The notes beneath the pieces are model-generated. The model saw only the letters and a program-made list of their open reading frames with translations. It was not told the origin of the DNA and ran no database searches. The translations under genes were made by a program, and so were the position numbers. Below are positions 1 to 8,278 of a DNA stretch of 64,000 bases, piece after piece. This DNA comes from a virus, in the IMG/VR virus record IMGVR_UViG_3300042447_000151, positions 1 to 64,000 of that record, one strand, 5' to 3'. How positions within the stretch are numbered: the first letter of the stretch is position 1; each line of letters starts with the position of its first letter.

Positions 1-56
1 TTTTAATTAATCACCTTATACGCAATAATTCTAACTTAAAATCTTAAACAAAAATA

Positions 57-1190
57 CTAAAATATATTCACTAGTCTTGCAACTTGGCCATTCTCTTTGT
101 GGTGTATGAATCCCTCAACCGCTTTAGGTGCGTGTTGATAGCCATTTCTATGGTGCCATGAATCGGTACCACTGGGAGATCGGAGAGACTCGACGCAAAC
201 GCCCATATAATCTTTAGAAGACTTGTGATGCACATGGTGAGTATATACGTAACGGTGTTTGGAGTCTGCCCACTCCTTGCTTGCTTCATGAGCCATTAAT
301 AAAGGTAAGTCTTGAGTCTTCGCACCATCGCCATGCGTAGTCCCAATTAAATTGTTTCCATATTTTGTATACTTTCTGTGTGCGATAGAACAATCAAATG
401 TAATGTTGGGGTTGTTATGGAACCAAGACTCAATAGCATCAGCTAAAAAGAAACCATTAGTGTAGTCGTGGTTTGATGGATTGAACACAAAGTGAACGTC
501 GGCAATACTAATGAGCATTTCGATGACGTCGATATATAGCTTCTTAGCGACTCTAAAGTTGTCGTACCACATTCCATCTGTATCTTGTGGAGTTCCGCCA
601 GTAGTCGTACGCTTTGGCGTGTCTATATGAAGGATGTCATTGCCACCTACAAAAAGAATCTTGTCGATGTTAAACCCTGATGCTTTTTGAATAATACCAC
701 GTACACCATCAAGTACACGCTGAACAGCGATGTGATTATTGTAGTCATCTCCAGTCTCAAACGAGGAGGCCAACTTACCGATGTGAATGTCGGCTGGGTC
801 AACTACTAACAGGTGACCATCTTGATTGTTGTTACGATCTAACTTAGGGTATACAGGTGCGTGCTTTTGCATCTCAGCCACGATGTCCGCTCGCATATCA
901 TGATAGGCTTCTATCGGGTCTTTCTTGTCAACCTTAACAAATATAGAATGCTTGTCTGTTTTTAGCCAATAGTGCGACACCTCACCTGCGGGTGCACCTT
1001 GCACATCACACTCATCACTGAGGCTCTTGTGCTCTATCTTTAAAATGTATGCGGATATTTTCTTGCGAAGAGTCTCTACGTTGCGGTCGTGCATATTGTA
1101 GTGTTCCTGTACTCTTTTAGCAATCTCAGCTTTATTAAGGTCTCCCTGCTGGTGTAGTTCTAGTGCGTATTCTAGGTAAGGTTTCATCAC
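57..1190 (-). CDS. Calcineurin-like metallophosphoesterase
   Basis: A 377-residue protein with a calcineurin-type phosphoesterase domain in its C-terminal two thirds. Visible metal-binding motifs in order are DIHIGK (D134, H136), GGND (about 182-185), NPSNHD (about 238-243), THGDG (about 285) and a THHVHH cluster (about 316). The N-terminal 50 residues look like a helix-turn-helix (KAEIAKRVQEHYN) and may bind DNA. The family is related to SbcD/Mre11 nucleases and to phosphodiesterases, so a role in DNA end processing or nucleotide recycling is plausible, but the substrate cannot be read from sequence. It is the last gene of the leftward block seen here. Its start lies inside the 3' end of the small gene 1135-1341 (56 bp overlap), suggesting coupled translation. 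Confidence 0.8.
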   Translation of the reverse strand: MMKPYLEYALELHQQGDLNKAEIAKRVQEHYNMHDRNVETLRKKISAYILKIEHKSLSDECDVQGAPAGEVSHYWLKTDKHSIFVKVDKKDPIEAYHDMRADIVAEMQKHAPVYPKLDRNNNQDGHLLVVDPADIHIGKLASSFETGDDYNNHIAVQRVLDGVRGIIQKASGFNIDKILFVGGNDILHIDTPKRTTTGGTPQDTDGMWYDNFRVAKKLYIDVIEMLISIADVHFVFNPSNHDYTNGFFLADAIESWFHNNPNITFDCSIAHRKYTKYGNNLIGTTHGDGAKTQDLPLLMAHEASKEWADSKHRYVYTHHVHHKSSKDYMGVCVESLRSPSGTDSWHHRNGYQHAPKAVEGFIHHKENGQVARLVNIF

Positions 1191-1341
1191 GTAATTGATT
1201 TAATTTTTCGATTAGAATGTAAATGGAATCCTGAAGGTCTTCGTACTCCTTGTCCATAAGAGCCTCATATATCTCATCCGTCATCTTATTGATGAATCGA
1301 ATTGTTGTGTTAGTATAGTCAATATGCTCTTTCATAAACAA
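1135..1341 (-). CDS. Small hypothetical protein, 68 aa
   Basis: I do not recognise this protein. It is 68 residues, with an acidic helical core (EALMDKEYEDLQDSIYILIE) that could form a short coiled coil, and a basic R/T-rich tail (RIRTRTTPAGRP). The tail is encoded in the 56 bp that overlap the downstream phosphoesterase gene and may be shaped by that overlap. It lies directly below a strong hairpin terminator (1345-1378) that separates it from nrdA, so it needs its own promoter or read-through. Confidence 0.5.
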   Translation of the reverse strand: MFMKEHIDYTNTTIRFINKMTDEIYEALMDKEYEDLQDSIYILIEKLNQLRDETLPRIRTRTTPAGRP

Positions 1342-1344
1342 ATA

Positions 1345-1378
1345 AAGGGGAAGTGTAAAACGATAAACACCTCCCCTT
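1345..1378 (-). terminator. Intrinsic terminator after nrdA
   Basis: On the minus strand a 12-bp stem (AAGGGGAGGTGT pairing with ACACTTCCCCTT, one G-U pair) encloses a 10-nt loop and is followed by a U-rich stretch (TATTTGTTT). It lies about 75 bp after the nrdA stop codon and before the next leftward gene, where a terminator is expected. Read on the plus strand the stem has an A-C mismatch and no T-run, which supports minus-strand use. Confidence 0.75.
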
Positions 1379-1451
1379 CAAAAAATTATCACTTTAACCT
1401 TTGTAAATTTAGTTAAATATCTAATTACTTGTATATTTTTAATAAAAAATT

Positions 1452-3215
1452 TTAACCATCGCAAGATAAGCAATCAGGGTCGGTTGCACGTGTAGCAATA
1501 TCAGCACGTAAAACAGACTCAGTACGCATGTAGTACAATGTTTTGATGCGTTGTCTCCAAGCCTCCATGTGTACCTGATTAATCCATTTAGGTGTAGCCT
1601 GAGATGGGAATGCTAGATTCAATGAAACAGATTGGTCGATGTACTGCTGACGAATACCTGCCTGCTTAATTAATTCTAATTGGTTTATCTCCTTAAATGT
1701 TTTGAATACATCCTTAACTGGAATGTGGTCATCGCCCTCAGGATTCTCTGTCAACTTACCGTTCACATAGAACCAATTATCTAGCTCAGGTATATCTTGG
1801 ATTGATCCACCATCGGCAAGAATCTTATCCCATATCTCTCTAGTGTTAATGCCAATCTTCTTTAGCACTTTCTCAAGTTCTTTGTTCTTGCGAATGAATG
1901 TACCCTTAGCTGATTGGTCTGTAAATACGTTAGCCGCCCAAGGCTCAACACCAGCTGATACGTTACCACTTAGCTTAGAGTTAGATACCGTGGGAGCAAT
2001 AGCACGTAAGTGGGTGTTACGCATCCCTGTCTCTACGCACCATAGTGGCTCACCATATTCAGCGGCCATGTCACGTGATGCACGCTCAGACTCAATCTTA
2101 ATCTGAGAGAATATCTTACGTGTTTCAAACTGAGCAAGCAGTCCTTCAAATGGGATGCCTTTCTGCTGTAAGTATGTATGCCATCCAAGTACACCTAGGC
2201 CAATAGCACGACCTTTCTCAGCGAAGCGAACTACATTCTCGAAGCCTTTCATGTTCTTAGCTTTTTGGATGAACTCCTCTAGCACACCATCTAGGAACCA
2301 TGTAGCTACATATATTAAGTCTGTGTCTTTCCACTCATCGTACTTAGCTAGGTTGACTGATGACAGGCAACAAACAAAGCTATGGTTTTCATCTGTGTGC
2401 AATACAATCTCAGAGCAGATGTTGGTCATGTATACCTTCAAGCTATTCTTCTTGTATGCCTCAGGGTTCTGCTTATTAACGTTGCCTTTGAACATAATGT
2501 ACGGCTCACCTGTGGCCTTACGCTTCTGCAGTAACTTACCCCACTTACGACGTGCATCCACATCCCCATCTTCTAGCTTACGCATAAACTTATCGCCCAC
2601 CACAGCACATTGGTGTAGGTTCAAGCACTGACGATTCACATCCCCCTTAGGCTCACGAATCTCTAACCAATCCTCAAAGTCTTTGTGCTCAATGTTTAGG
2701 TTACTCGATGCCGCACCACGACGGACATTGCCCTGTGATGTTGCAAGAATAGTAGAGTCAAATATCTTACTGAATGGGATAACACCATCAGACGTACCGT
2801 TCTTAGATATCTTTGATCCTGCAGGACGGATGCGGTTAAAGCCTACACCCACTCCACCACCATGCTTGGCTAGTAGCATCATCTCTAGGTTCTTAGTTCC
2901 AATATCAAACACTGAGTCCTCAATGTCAATACCATAACAAGAGATAGGCAAGCCTCTGTCTGTGCCTGTGTTAGATAGCACAGGTGTGGCTAGGTTTAAC
3001 CATCCATTCCAAATGTATTGGAAGAACTTGTCAGCCAGCTCAGGCTTGCCAAGTCTATCAGCTACGGCACGAGACACACGTGCGTATGCATTAATTGGTT
3101 TCTCCCCTGCAAGCAGGTATCCACCTGAGATTGTCTTTACGTATTCGGGTGAGTTACCCCAAGCTGGGAAATCTACATCTAGTTCCCATCCTAGGCTCTC
3201 TGCGTGATTAATCAT
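1452..3215 (-). CDS. nrdA: Ribonucleoside-diphosphate reductase, alpha (large) subunit
   Basis: The catalytic subunit of a class I ribonucleotide reductase, which makes deoxyribonucleotides for phage DNA synthesis. Visible residues are C93 in LPISCYG, the active-site N-x-C-x-E motif in TNICSEI (near residue 265), a further Cys in FVCCLSS, the radical-transfer tyrosine pair in LYYMRTES, and the C-terminal redox pair in CLSCDG. At 587 residues it is shorter than most bacterial NrdA proteins (about 750). The protein starts close to the barrel domain, so the N-terminal ATP-cone for dATP inhibition is absent, as in many phage enzymes. The nrdB gene lies about 1.3 kb upstream in the same operon, separated by a methyltransferase and small genes. 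A terminator follows at 1345-1378. Confidence 0.95.
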   Translation of the reverse strand: MINHAESLGWELDVDFPAWGNSPEYVKTISGGYLLAGEKPINAYARVSRAVADRLGKPELADKFFQYIWNGWLNLATPVLSNTGTDRGLPISCYGIDIEDSVFDIGTKNLEMMLLAKHGGGVGVGFNRIRPAGSKISKNGTSDGVIPFSKIFDSTILATSQGNVRRGAASSNLNIEHKDFEDWLEIREPKGDVNRQCLNLHQCAVVGDKFMRKLEDGDVDARRKWGKLLQKRKATGEPYIMFKGNVNKQNPEAYKKNSLKVYMTNICSEIVLHTDENHSFVCCLSSVNLAKYDEWKDTDLIYVATWFLDGVLEEFIQKAKNMKGFENVVRFAEKGRAIGLGVLGWHTYLQQKGIPFEGLLAQFETRKIFSQIKIESERASRDMAAEYGEPLWCVETGMRNTHLRAIAPTVSNSKLSGNVSAGVEPWAANVFTDQSAKGTFIRKNKELEKVLKKIGINTREIWDKILADGGSIQDIPELDNWFYVNGKLTENPEGDDHIPVKDVFKTFKEINQLELIKQAGIRQQYIDQSVSLNLAFPSQATPKWINQVHMEAWRQRIKTLYYMRTESVLRADIATRATDPDCLSCDG

Positions 3216-3324
3216 TTTCTAAAGATTTAATTAGTTCAAGTAAAAATTCTATCATTTGCACAGCACTCTCGGAGCTACTTGCATCTATCGAAGCGGTTGA
3301 CTTATCTGGCAACACTATCTCCAT
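3208..3324 (-). CDS. Tiny hypothetical ORF between methyltransferase operon and nrdA, 38 aa
   Basis: A 38-codon frame (starting MEIVLPDKSTASI, ending ELIKSLEND) fills the gap between the gene at 3302 and nrdA. Its stop overlaps the nrdA start (ATGATTAA) and its start lies in the last 23 bp of the upstream gene. The tight fit at both ends suggests a real coupled gene, or at least a translated spacer that passes ribosomes on to nrdA. No function can be assigned. Confidence 0.45.
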   Translation of the reverse strand: MEIVLPDKSTASIDASSSESAVQMIEFLLELIKSLEND

Positions 3325-3598
3325 TTTTATCGGGGAGTTTGGCATAGCTAAAAGATGTTAAAAAGTTTGTTAGAGGCTCTATCTCGTCAAAGTAAAAGTC
3401 ATCATCAAATAAGTACACATGCCACCTGCCAAGTTTTGCTTCATCATCAGCGTTAGTTATCAAGGTAGTGTGATTGGATATTACATACACGTAGTAATAG
3501 AAATCGTGCTCATGCCCTGACTCGTGTTTAGAGATAAGGACTTTCTCAAAACCTAAATCTATTAGGTCTTGTTCGTGAATCGGGTGATGCTTAATCAT
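3302..3598 (-). CDS. Hypothetical protein, 98 aa
   Basis: I do not recognise this protein. It is 98 residues, rich in His and aromatic residues (HESGHEHDFYYYVYV) followed by an acidic DDDFYFDE segment. It looks like a small soluble alpha/beta protein and has no signal peptide. The start codon overlaps the stop of the cytosine methyltransferase gene in an ATGA junction (3595-3598), so it is translationally coupled to it. Confidence 0.65.
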   Translation of the reverse strand: MIKHHPIHEQDLIDLGFEKVLISKHESGHEHDFYYYVYVISNHTTLITNADDEAKLGRWHVYLFDDDFYFDEIEPLTNFLTSFSYAKLPDKNGDSVAR

Positions 3599-4509
3599 TG
3601 CTTTGTTAAGTGTTTAAAAATGTGTGCAATTACGTCCACTGTCCACCCATTACCAAGCATACGATATCTTTGTGCATCAGATACGCTTTGTGTGTAATTA
3701 TCTGCAACGGTCTGTAATCTTTCTGATTCAACAGGAGTAAGTTTCCTTAACCTAGACTCATTGACAATATAATCAGTAGATAAATTTCCTTTTACGGTAG
3801 CTGTAGCTGTTATCGTTGAAGACCTATCCTCTCCTGTCTTAGTTTTAATTTGAGTGCCTCTTTTGTTTGCATGCTTTTCTAACCAAGCAATCATCTTATC
3901 ACTCAAGAAATACTTAGGGTCAGGATTCTTTTCTAGTATATCTTTTAAGTATATACCCTTGTCACCTAAAATAGAGATGCCTTTTATATTAGTCCAGTAT
4001 AACCTCTTTCTATTCTGAGCAGAAACTAAATTGGAATTAATCATAATGGGTTCGCATCCAATAGCATCAGATAAAATATGTTGCCACTTTTTAGACATCA
4101 ATACATTTTCTAATAAAAAGTATTTTGGCTTAACCTCATTCAATAATCGCATGTACTCCCAAAACAAATAAGACTGGCCATCAAACTCAAAGCCTTCCTC
4201 TTTTAATTGCAGGTAGTGATCTAATGTTAGTATCTCTTGGCTGTCCTTTGTTGACATTCCTTTTCTATGACCTGCAAAAGAAAATGATTGGCAAGGAGAA
4301 CCTCCAATTAATAAATCAATCTTTGGTAAAGAATACCCATTTACATCTACAACAGAACCTAGTTGCTTGGTGTTTGGATAGTTCGCCATAGTTACTTGTA
4401 TGGCATACTTGTCAATTTCAGAGGCGTAGTAGTTGTCTACTGCAATGCCTGCTCGTTCGAGGGCTTGCTGTCCACAGGACATCCCGTCGAATAAACTTAA
4501 TACATTCAT
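3595..4509 (-). CDS. DNA (cytosine-5) methyltransferase
   Basis: A 304-residue C5-cytosine DNA methyltransferase. Motif I is LSLFDGMSCGQQAL at the N-terminus, motif IV is GGSPCQSFSFAG with catalytic C73, motif VI is the LLENV segment near residue 132, and the C-terminal motif region is RKLTPVESERLQT, followed by the motif X-like RYRMLGNGWTVDV. The target-recognition region between them is about 100 residues. The likely role is protecting phage DNA from host restriction. No cognate endonuclease is visible beside it, so it looks like an orphan modification enzyme. It sits between nrdB and nrdA. Confidence 0.9.
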   Translation of the reverse strand: MNVLSLFDGMSCGQQALERAGIAVDNYYASEIDKYAIQVTMANYPNTKQLGSVVDVNGYSLPKIDLLIGGSPCQSFSFAGHRKGMSTKDSQEILTLDHYLQLKEEGFEFDGQSYLFWEYMRLLNEVKPKYFLLENVLMSKKWQHILSDAIGCEPIMINSNLVSAQNRKRLYWTNIKGISILGDKGIYLKDILEKNPDPKYFLSDKMIAWLEKHANKRGTQIKTKTGEDRSSTITATATVKGNLSTDYIVNESRLRKLTPVESERLQTVADNYTQSVSDAQRYRMLGNGWTVDVIAHIFKHLTKQ

Positions 4510-4532
4510 CGTTTTATTTAATTTAGTTAAAG

Positions 4533-5525
4533 TTAAAACATGTCACTCCAGTCCTCGCCTTCGTTGGCTTTACTGTATGCTGTTGGTCTAGTTGCAAAGA
4601 AATCAGAATGCTCAACTCCTGCTGTTAATTGGTAGAACCAATCTAACTGCTCGGCAGCACCTGGGTCGTAAGCAAAGATGGCATCGTAGCCTAGCTCTAC
4701 TAACTTGTCATTGATGCGTTTGTGCATAAAGTGTTTAAGGTCGTAAGCCTTTAAATTCTCTAAGTCTCCCCTCTCGAATATCTTGTCGATGAATTTCATC
4801 TCCATATCAAGCGTTAACTTAGCGGCCTCAATGATCGCATCCTTGGCATCAGTCTTCAGGTCAGGGAACTCCTCACACATGTGACGGAACAATTGACATC
4901 CCATCTTAGAATGCAAAGCCTCATCCCTTACAGACCACTTCATCTGTTGGCCAACACCTTTTAGCTTATTGTTCAATTGGAACGAGTAGAGCACAGCAAA
5001 TGAGCTGTACAGGGCTACTCCTTCAGTGAACGCTGAGAAGATTGCTAGTGATCTAGCCACATCTCTACGGGCCGGTGCACTGGTGCACAGAATCTTATAA
5101 TTGTAATGGTGAGGTACAGATGTTAATGCCTCCACACGGCTAGCAATAGCAGGCTCGTGCATGAACCCCTCATAGTCATCAAGACCAAGGGTGTCATTAA
5201 GGTACGAGTAAGCCGTTGCGTGAACAGTCTCCTGAGCCCCGAACATCATAGCCATCTGAATGATTTCATACTTAGGAAACCAATCAGTCACCATGCCTGT
5301 CCAATAGTCTGACACAGCACATTCTGTCTGAGCAAAGCCAAGTAGGATATTACCTACCACGTGTTTCTCGTTCTCTGTTAGATTCTCATTCCAATCCTTT
5401 ACATCGGATGACATGGGAATCTCTGTGTGTAACCAAAATGCCTGAGCTTGTTTAAGCCATCCTTCTGTATAGTACTCAGGGTATTCAAAAGGTTTGTATG
5501 CAATTCTTTTTTCAAATAAGCTCAT
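4533..5525 (-). CDS. nrdB: Ribonucleoside-diphosphate reductase, beta (small) subunit
   Basis: The radical-generating subunit of class I ribonucleotide reductase (330 aa). The ETVHATAY motif supplies metal ligands E99 and H102 and a tyrosine (Y106) at the position of the tyrosyl radical. Later ligands are the Glu in FTEGVALYSS and the E/H of RDEALHSKMG. The first ligand position, 31 residues before E99, is Glu (E68 in FAQTECAV) where Escherichia coli NrdB has Asp. It works with the nrdA product at 1452-3215. It overlaps the upstream gene by 14 bp, so the two are probably cotranscribed. Confidence 0.95.
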   Translation of the reverse strand: MSLFEKRIAYKPFEYPEYYTEGWLKQAQAFWLHTEIPMSSDVKDWNENLTENEKHVVGNILLGFAQTECAVSDYWTGMVTDWFPKYEIIQMAMMFGAQETVHATAYSYLNDTLGLDDYEGFMHEPAIASRVEALTSVPHHYNYKILCTSAPARRDVARSLAIFSAFTEGVALYSSFAVLYSFQLNNKLKGVGQQMKWSVRDEALHSKMGCQLFRHMCEEFPDLKTDAKDAIIEAAKLTLDMEMKFIDKIFERGDLENLKAYDLKHFMHKRINDKLVELGYDAIFAYDPGAAEQLDWFYQLTAGVEHSDFFATRPTAYSKANEGEDWSDMF

Positions 5526-5904
5526 AAGATGCGATAAATCGTTTTATTGTTTTGTCTTTAATAATTTGATTGCCAGCTAGTACCTCGTCTAAAAATTCAT
5601 CGATGTCTATCTGCTCTAGTAACTCAACAGCTACCATGTCTTCAGGAGGTTTGTTATCAAATGTTATTTCTCCTTTAGAAGCTAAGAACCTAAAATACTT
5701 GGGCTCTTCTCCTACCACGTTAAAGACGATACTTCTATCATCATTTTCGTTTATTTCGTTTGAGAAGTATACCAATGCATCAGTTACCTGATCAAAAGCA
5801 TCTGCCTTCATCGAGTTTATCCACCCGAAAAGACTCCTCGGTACTGCTACCATCTGTCTGTCCTCGAAATACTTCGACTCTAAATCCATGTTTTCTAAGC
5901 TCAT
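5512..5904 (-). CDS. Hypothetical acidic protein, 130 aa
   Basis: I do not recognise this protein. It is 130 residues and strongly acidic toward the C-terminus (ELLEQIDIDEFLDEV). It is unusual in that its first 113 bp lie inside the 3' end of the VRR-NUC nuclease gene in another frame. Choosing the later methionines at residue 18 or 32 still leaves an overlap. It shares 14 bp with nrdB downstream, so it is well placed in the operon. Confidence 0.6.
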   Translation of the reverse strand: MSLENMDLESKYFEDRQMVAVPRSLFGWINSMKADAFDQVTDALVYFSNEINENDDRSIVFNVVGEEPKYFRFLASKGEITFDNKPPEDMVAVELLEQIDIDEFLDEVLAGNQIIKDKTIKRFIASYELI

Positions 5905-6097
5905 CTAGTCTAAATTTTTGTAAGTCTGATACTTTTCCTGTTGGTGTCTTCACCTCACTAAACAAAACTCCTTTCGTCGGGTGCAAAGCTAGTAAGTCAG
6001 GTATGCCGTTCTTGTTAGTCTTAATTAACTTAAGAACGTAGTACCCTTCTTTCTCTAGTTGCTTAATTCGTTTGGATTGGATTTGTTGTTCTGACAT
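5792..6097 (-). CDS. VRR-NUC domain nuclease
   Basis: A 101-residue stand-alone VRR-NUC nuclease. The PD-(D/E)XK-like core is visible as NGIPDLLAL, then LFSEVKTPTG with the catalytic E-x-K, then DLQKFRLDEL. Family members from phages are small Holliday-junction-type or structure-specific endonucleases, and this one lies next to an SNF2-type helicase gene with a 4-bp gap, as is common in phage genomes. The last 25 or so residues after the core (beginning RGQTDGSST) lie in the region overlapping the next gene and look like a later extension. Confidence 0.8.
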   Translation of the reverse strand: MSEQQIQSKRIKQLEKEGYYVLKLIKTNKNGIPDLLALHPTKGVLFSEVKTPTGKVSDLQKFRLDELRKHGFRVEVFRGQTDGSSTEESFRVDKLDEGRCF

Positions 6098-6101
6098 GGG
6101 G

Positions 6102-7337
6102 CTACGAATTTAAGAAATCTTTCTTGAAAAAATTTAGAGTGTAATCCTTTTTTTGTTGAACCACTTCATAAATCTTTTCCTCGATTCCTCCAATTGTAAA
6201 TACCCAATACACCTTGTTAAACTTTCTGTCGATGGTGGTCATCCTGTCCTTGCTCTGCCAATATGATGTTGCACTAAAGTCTATGTTATAGTACACCAAA
6301 AAGTCAGCATTGCGGAGGCTGATCCCTTCACGGCCTGATACAATCTGAAGAGCAATGTTCTTGCGAGTAGTATTGAACTCATCAAGATTATCTGTTAAGT
6401 CCTCTCCAAAAACAAACTTCAATGCATCCCATTCAGCTTTGAACTTATAAAAGATTCCTATCTTTTTGTTTCTAAACTGTTCCTTAATATACTCAGCCTT
6501 GGTATAGTCAAACACTAACCGCTTGCCTGATTCAAGGATGATGGTACCGGAATACATCTGATGAAGTTTGTTCATCATCTTAGCACCAGTGTCAGCAAGA
6601 ATCACATCGTCATCACCTTGAACAACCGAGTCTTTCTTTAGCTTGTTAGCTAACTTGTATGTCATTGGCTTCATTGCAATTCTAAGTACGGCCTCCTCTA
6701 CTGATGTAGTAAAGCCTGCCTTCTCTTGGGTGAACGATATCATTAGATGCTTGATGGCATCCATAATCTTATCCTTCATTGCACCTGAGTAGTCATTAAC
6801 TTTCATTGCACCTATGTATTTTATTTTAACTTTAACATAGTCATTAGCCCACCTATAAAAGTTGACATACGATCTGAATGGGTTGTTAGGATGCACATAA
6901 AGTTGGTGGTATATCTGAGAGTAACTCTCAGGTGTCGGTGTACCCGATAGAAATATAACCTTTGCGTTAGACTTCTTTACCAAATCTTTAACCTGCTTCG
7001 CTCTTTTGCTAGGCTTAGGGAATGCACCCATCGTGTGTGCTTCATCACAAATTATGAGGTTCCAATTTGTCCCCTCAAGTTTATGAATCGATTCATAGTT
7101 TACACACGTAAGGTTAAAGTTACAACCTAAATCTTTATGGTCTTTCTTGATACCCGGCACCACCTTTAGCTTAGTGATAAACAATACTTCTTTAGCACCC
7201 AACGCATCGCAGATAGCTAAGGATGTCATGGTCTTACCAGTTCTTACCTCCATGGATAGATATAGTAGACCGTGCTCTTTAATAATGCCAAGCCCGTCGC
7301 TTACTATCTTCTTTTGGTAATCCCTCAGTTGTATCAT
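6102..7337 (-). CDS. SNF2-type DEAH-box helicase
   Basis: A 411-residue superfamily 2 helicase or translocase. Visible motifs are the Q-motif-like QLRDYQKKIV, Walker A MEVRTGKTMTS (about 29-39), DEAH (98-101), motif III FLSGTPTPES (about 133), motif V VSGREGISL, and a motif VI-like YWQSKDRMTT segment. The pattern matches short phage SNF2 proteins that act as dsDNA translocases in replication or recombination. It is compact, with no accessory domains. Its start is embedded in the last 59 bp of the small gene 7279-7479, and the VRR-NUC gene follows 4 bp after its stop. Confidence 0.85.
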   Translation of the reverse strand: MIQLRDYQKKIVSDGLGIIKEHGLLYLSMEVRTGKTMTSLAICDALGAKEVLFITKLKVVPGIKKDHKDLGCNFNLTCVNYESIHKLEGTNWNLIICDEAHTMGAFPKPSKRAKQVKDLVKKSNAKVIFLSGTPTPESYSQIYHQLYVHPNNPFRSYVNFYRWANDYVKVKIKYIGAMKVNDYSGAMKDKIMDAIKHLMISFTQEKAGFTTSVEEAVLRIAMKPMTYKLANKLKKDSVVQGDDDVILADTGAKMMNKLHQMYSGTIILESGKRLVFDYTKAEYIKEQFRNKKIGIFYKFKAEWDALKFVFGEDLTDNLDEFNTTRKNIALQIVSGREGISLRNADFLVYYNIDFSATSYWQSKDRMTTIDRKFNKVYWVFTIGGIEEKIYEVVQQKKDYTLNFFKKDFLNS

Positions 7338-7479
7338 TGGTATAAGTTAGATTATAATAGAATTCTTTTTCCATCTCTTTAGCTTCTTTGTAAGCCTGAT
7401 AAATGTCATTGCCAATAAAGTATTGACATCTTTCTAATTCACTGAATAGAAAGTCTACTGGTGTTTGTTTATCCTTCAT
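7279..7479 (-). CDS. Small conserved phage-type protein, 66 aa
   Basis: A 66-residue protein whose N-terminal half (KQTPVDFLFSEL, then YKEAKEMEKEFYYN) resembles a small protein recurrent in Bacteroidota phages and prophages (QTAVEWL...KEMEK type). Its function is unknown. The basic C-terminal part (LPKEDSKRRAWHY) falls in the 59-bp overlap with the helicase gene. The overlap of its own start with the gene upstream is 11 bp. Confidence 0.6.
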   Translation of the reverse strand: MKDKQTPVDFLFSELERCQYFIGNDIYQAYKEAKEMEKEFYYNLTYTNDTTEGLPKEDSKRRAWHY

Positions 7480-8101
7480 TGTCTTTAAATTCAGTTACAT
7501 AGCTATAGTCAGTCTCATAGTTTGTCTTGTTCTCAATAGAGTAAACCGACATGTCAATCTGATAGCCCGGATTCTTATCAATGCGATTGTAAGTCCAAGC
7601 ATTGTCCATCCAAATGATTCTGTTGTTAGGATAGATAAAGTAGTTACCATTGTCCATCTTAAACACGTGACCACACTTGTGCTCAGGTGTCTCAGAGAAG
7701 TTGGTGTCTAGCATGCCCTTATTCTCAAATGCCCAGTCTAGCGTAAACAAGTAAATACCTTGTCTTTTGACTCCTGTTATTGAGATCAGGTCAGCTCTTA
7801 GCCCTGACATACGTGCTCTTACCTGCACATCTACGTATGAGCTAAAGCAATCCCAATACATGTATTCAGTAAGTGGTAGCTCCTCAGCATCTTTTCTCCA
7901 ACAGAATGCGTGGATAGGTCTACGTGTCCAATTCACACCATTCTCCAAGAACGCCTCAAACAAAGGGATTCTTTTCTCAATGGATGCGACTGAGTGAACG
8001 TCACATAGCGTGTGCTCTCCATGCCCCTTGGTATGGTTAAATAAAAACTCGTTACGTATGAAACAAGTTAGTGTTGGAATGTTATGATTCAAGTATGGCA
8101 T
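7469..8101 (-). CDS. Hypothetical protein, 210 aa
   Basis: I do not recognise the family. The frame is open to 8158, but the start at 8101 (MPYLNHNIPTLTCF) gives a short 20-bp overlap with the upstream gene instead of 77 bp, so I prefer it. The protein is soluble and rich in Trp and Tyr (HAFCWRKDAEELP, EYMYWDCFSSYVDVQ), with a late HKCGHVFKMDNGNYF segment. It has no signal peptide or membrane span. It sits in the DNA-metabolism operon between the PP-loop protein and the helicase. Confidence 0.6.
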   Translation of the reverse strand: MPYLNHNIPTLTCFIRNEFLFNHTKGHGEHTLCDVHSVASIEKRIPLFEAFLENGVNWTRRPIHAFCWRKDAEELPLTEYMYWDCFSSYVDVQVRARMSGLRADLISITGVKRQGIYLFTLDWAFENKGMLDTNFSETPEHKCGHVFKMDNGNYFIYPNNRIIWMDNAWTYNRIDKNPGYQIDMSVYSIENKTNYETDYSYVTEFKDNEG

Positions 8102-8276
8102 CTTCTTCTGTTTTATTATTATATTTTTCGTTGTTCCAAAAATACTCACATGTACCATCTTCCTTTACAGGTGGTGTCATGAAATAAGATTGGTAGTCAC
8201 TCGCTTTTGCTGTGTACCTGTAGCACATCTGCTTCTTTTGGCACTCATCTCCGGTGCACATTGCTATATCTGGCAT
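8082..8276 (-). CDS. Small cysteine-motif protein, 64 aa
   Basis: A 64-residue protein (start chosen at MPDIAMCTGDECQKK because the gene upstream stops at 8279; the frame is open to 8306). The pattern CTGDEC, MCYRYTA and CEYFW gives four spaced cysteines, suggesting a small metal-binding or disulphide fold. Short proteins of this pattern accompany PAPS-reductase-like genes in many phages as I recall them, but their function is unknown to me. Confidence 0.6.
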   Translation of the reverse strand: MPDIAMCTGDECQKKQMCYRYTAKASDYQSYFMTPPVKEDGTCEYFWNNEKYNNKTEEDAILES

Positions 8277-8278
8277 AG

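Noticed and set aside
2155-2631. Open frame opposite nrdA (158 codons)
   Set aside because: It is an antisense shadow; nrdA conservation explains the open frame.
8101-8158. Longer start for the 7469-8101 gene
   Set aside because: It would add 19 basic residues and enlarge the overlap with the cysteine-motif gene; the later ATG has better packing.
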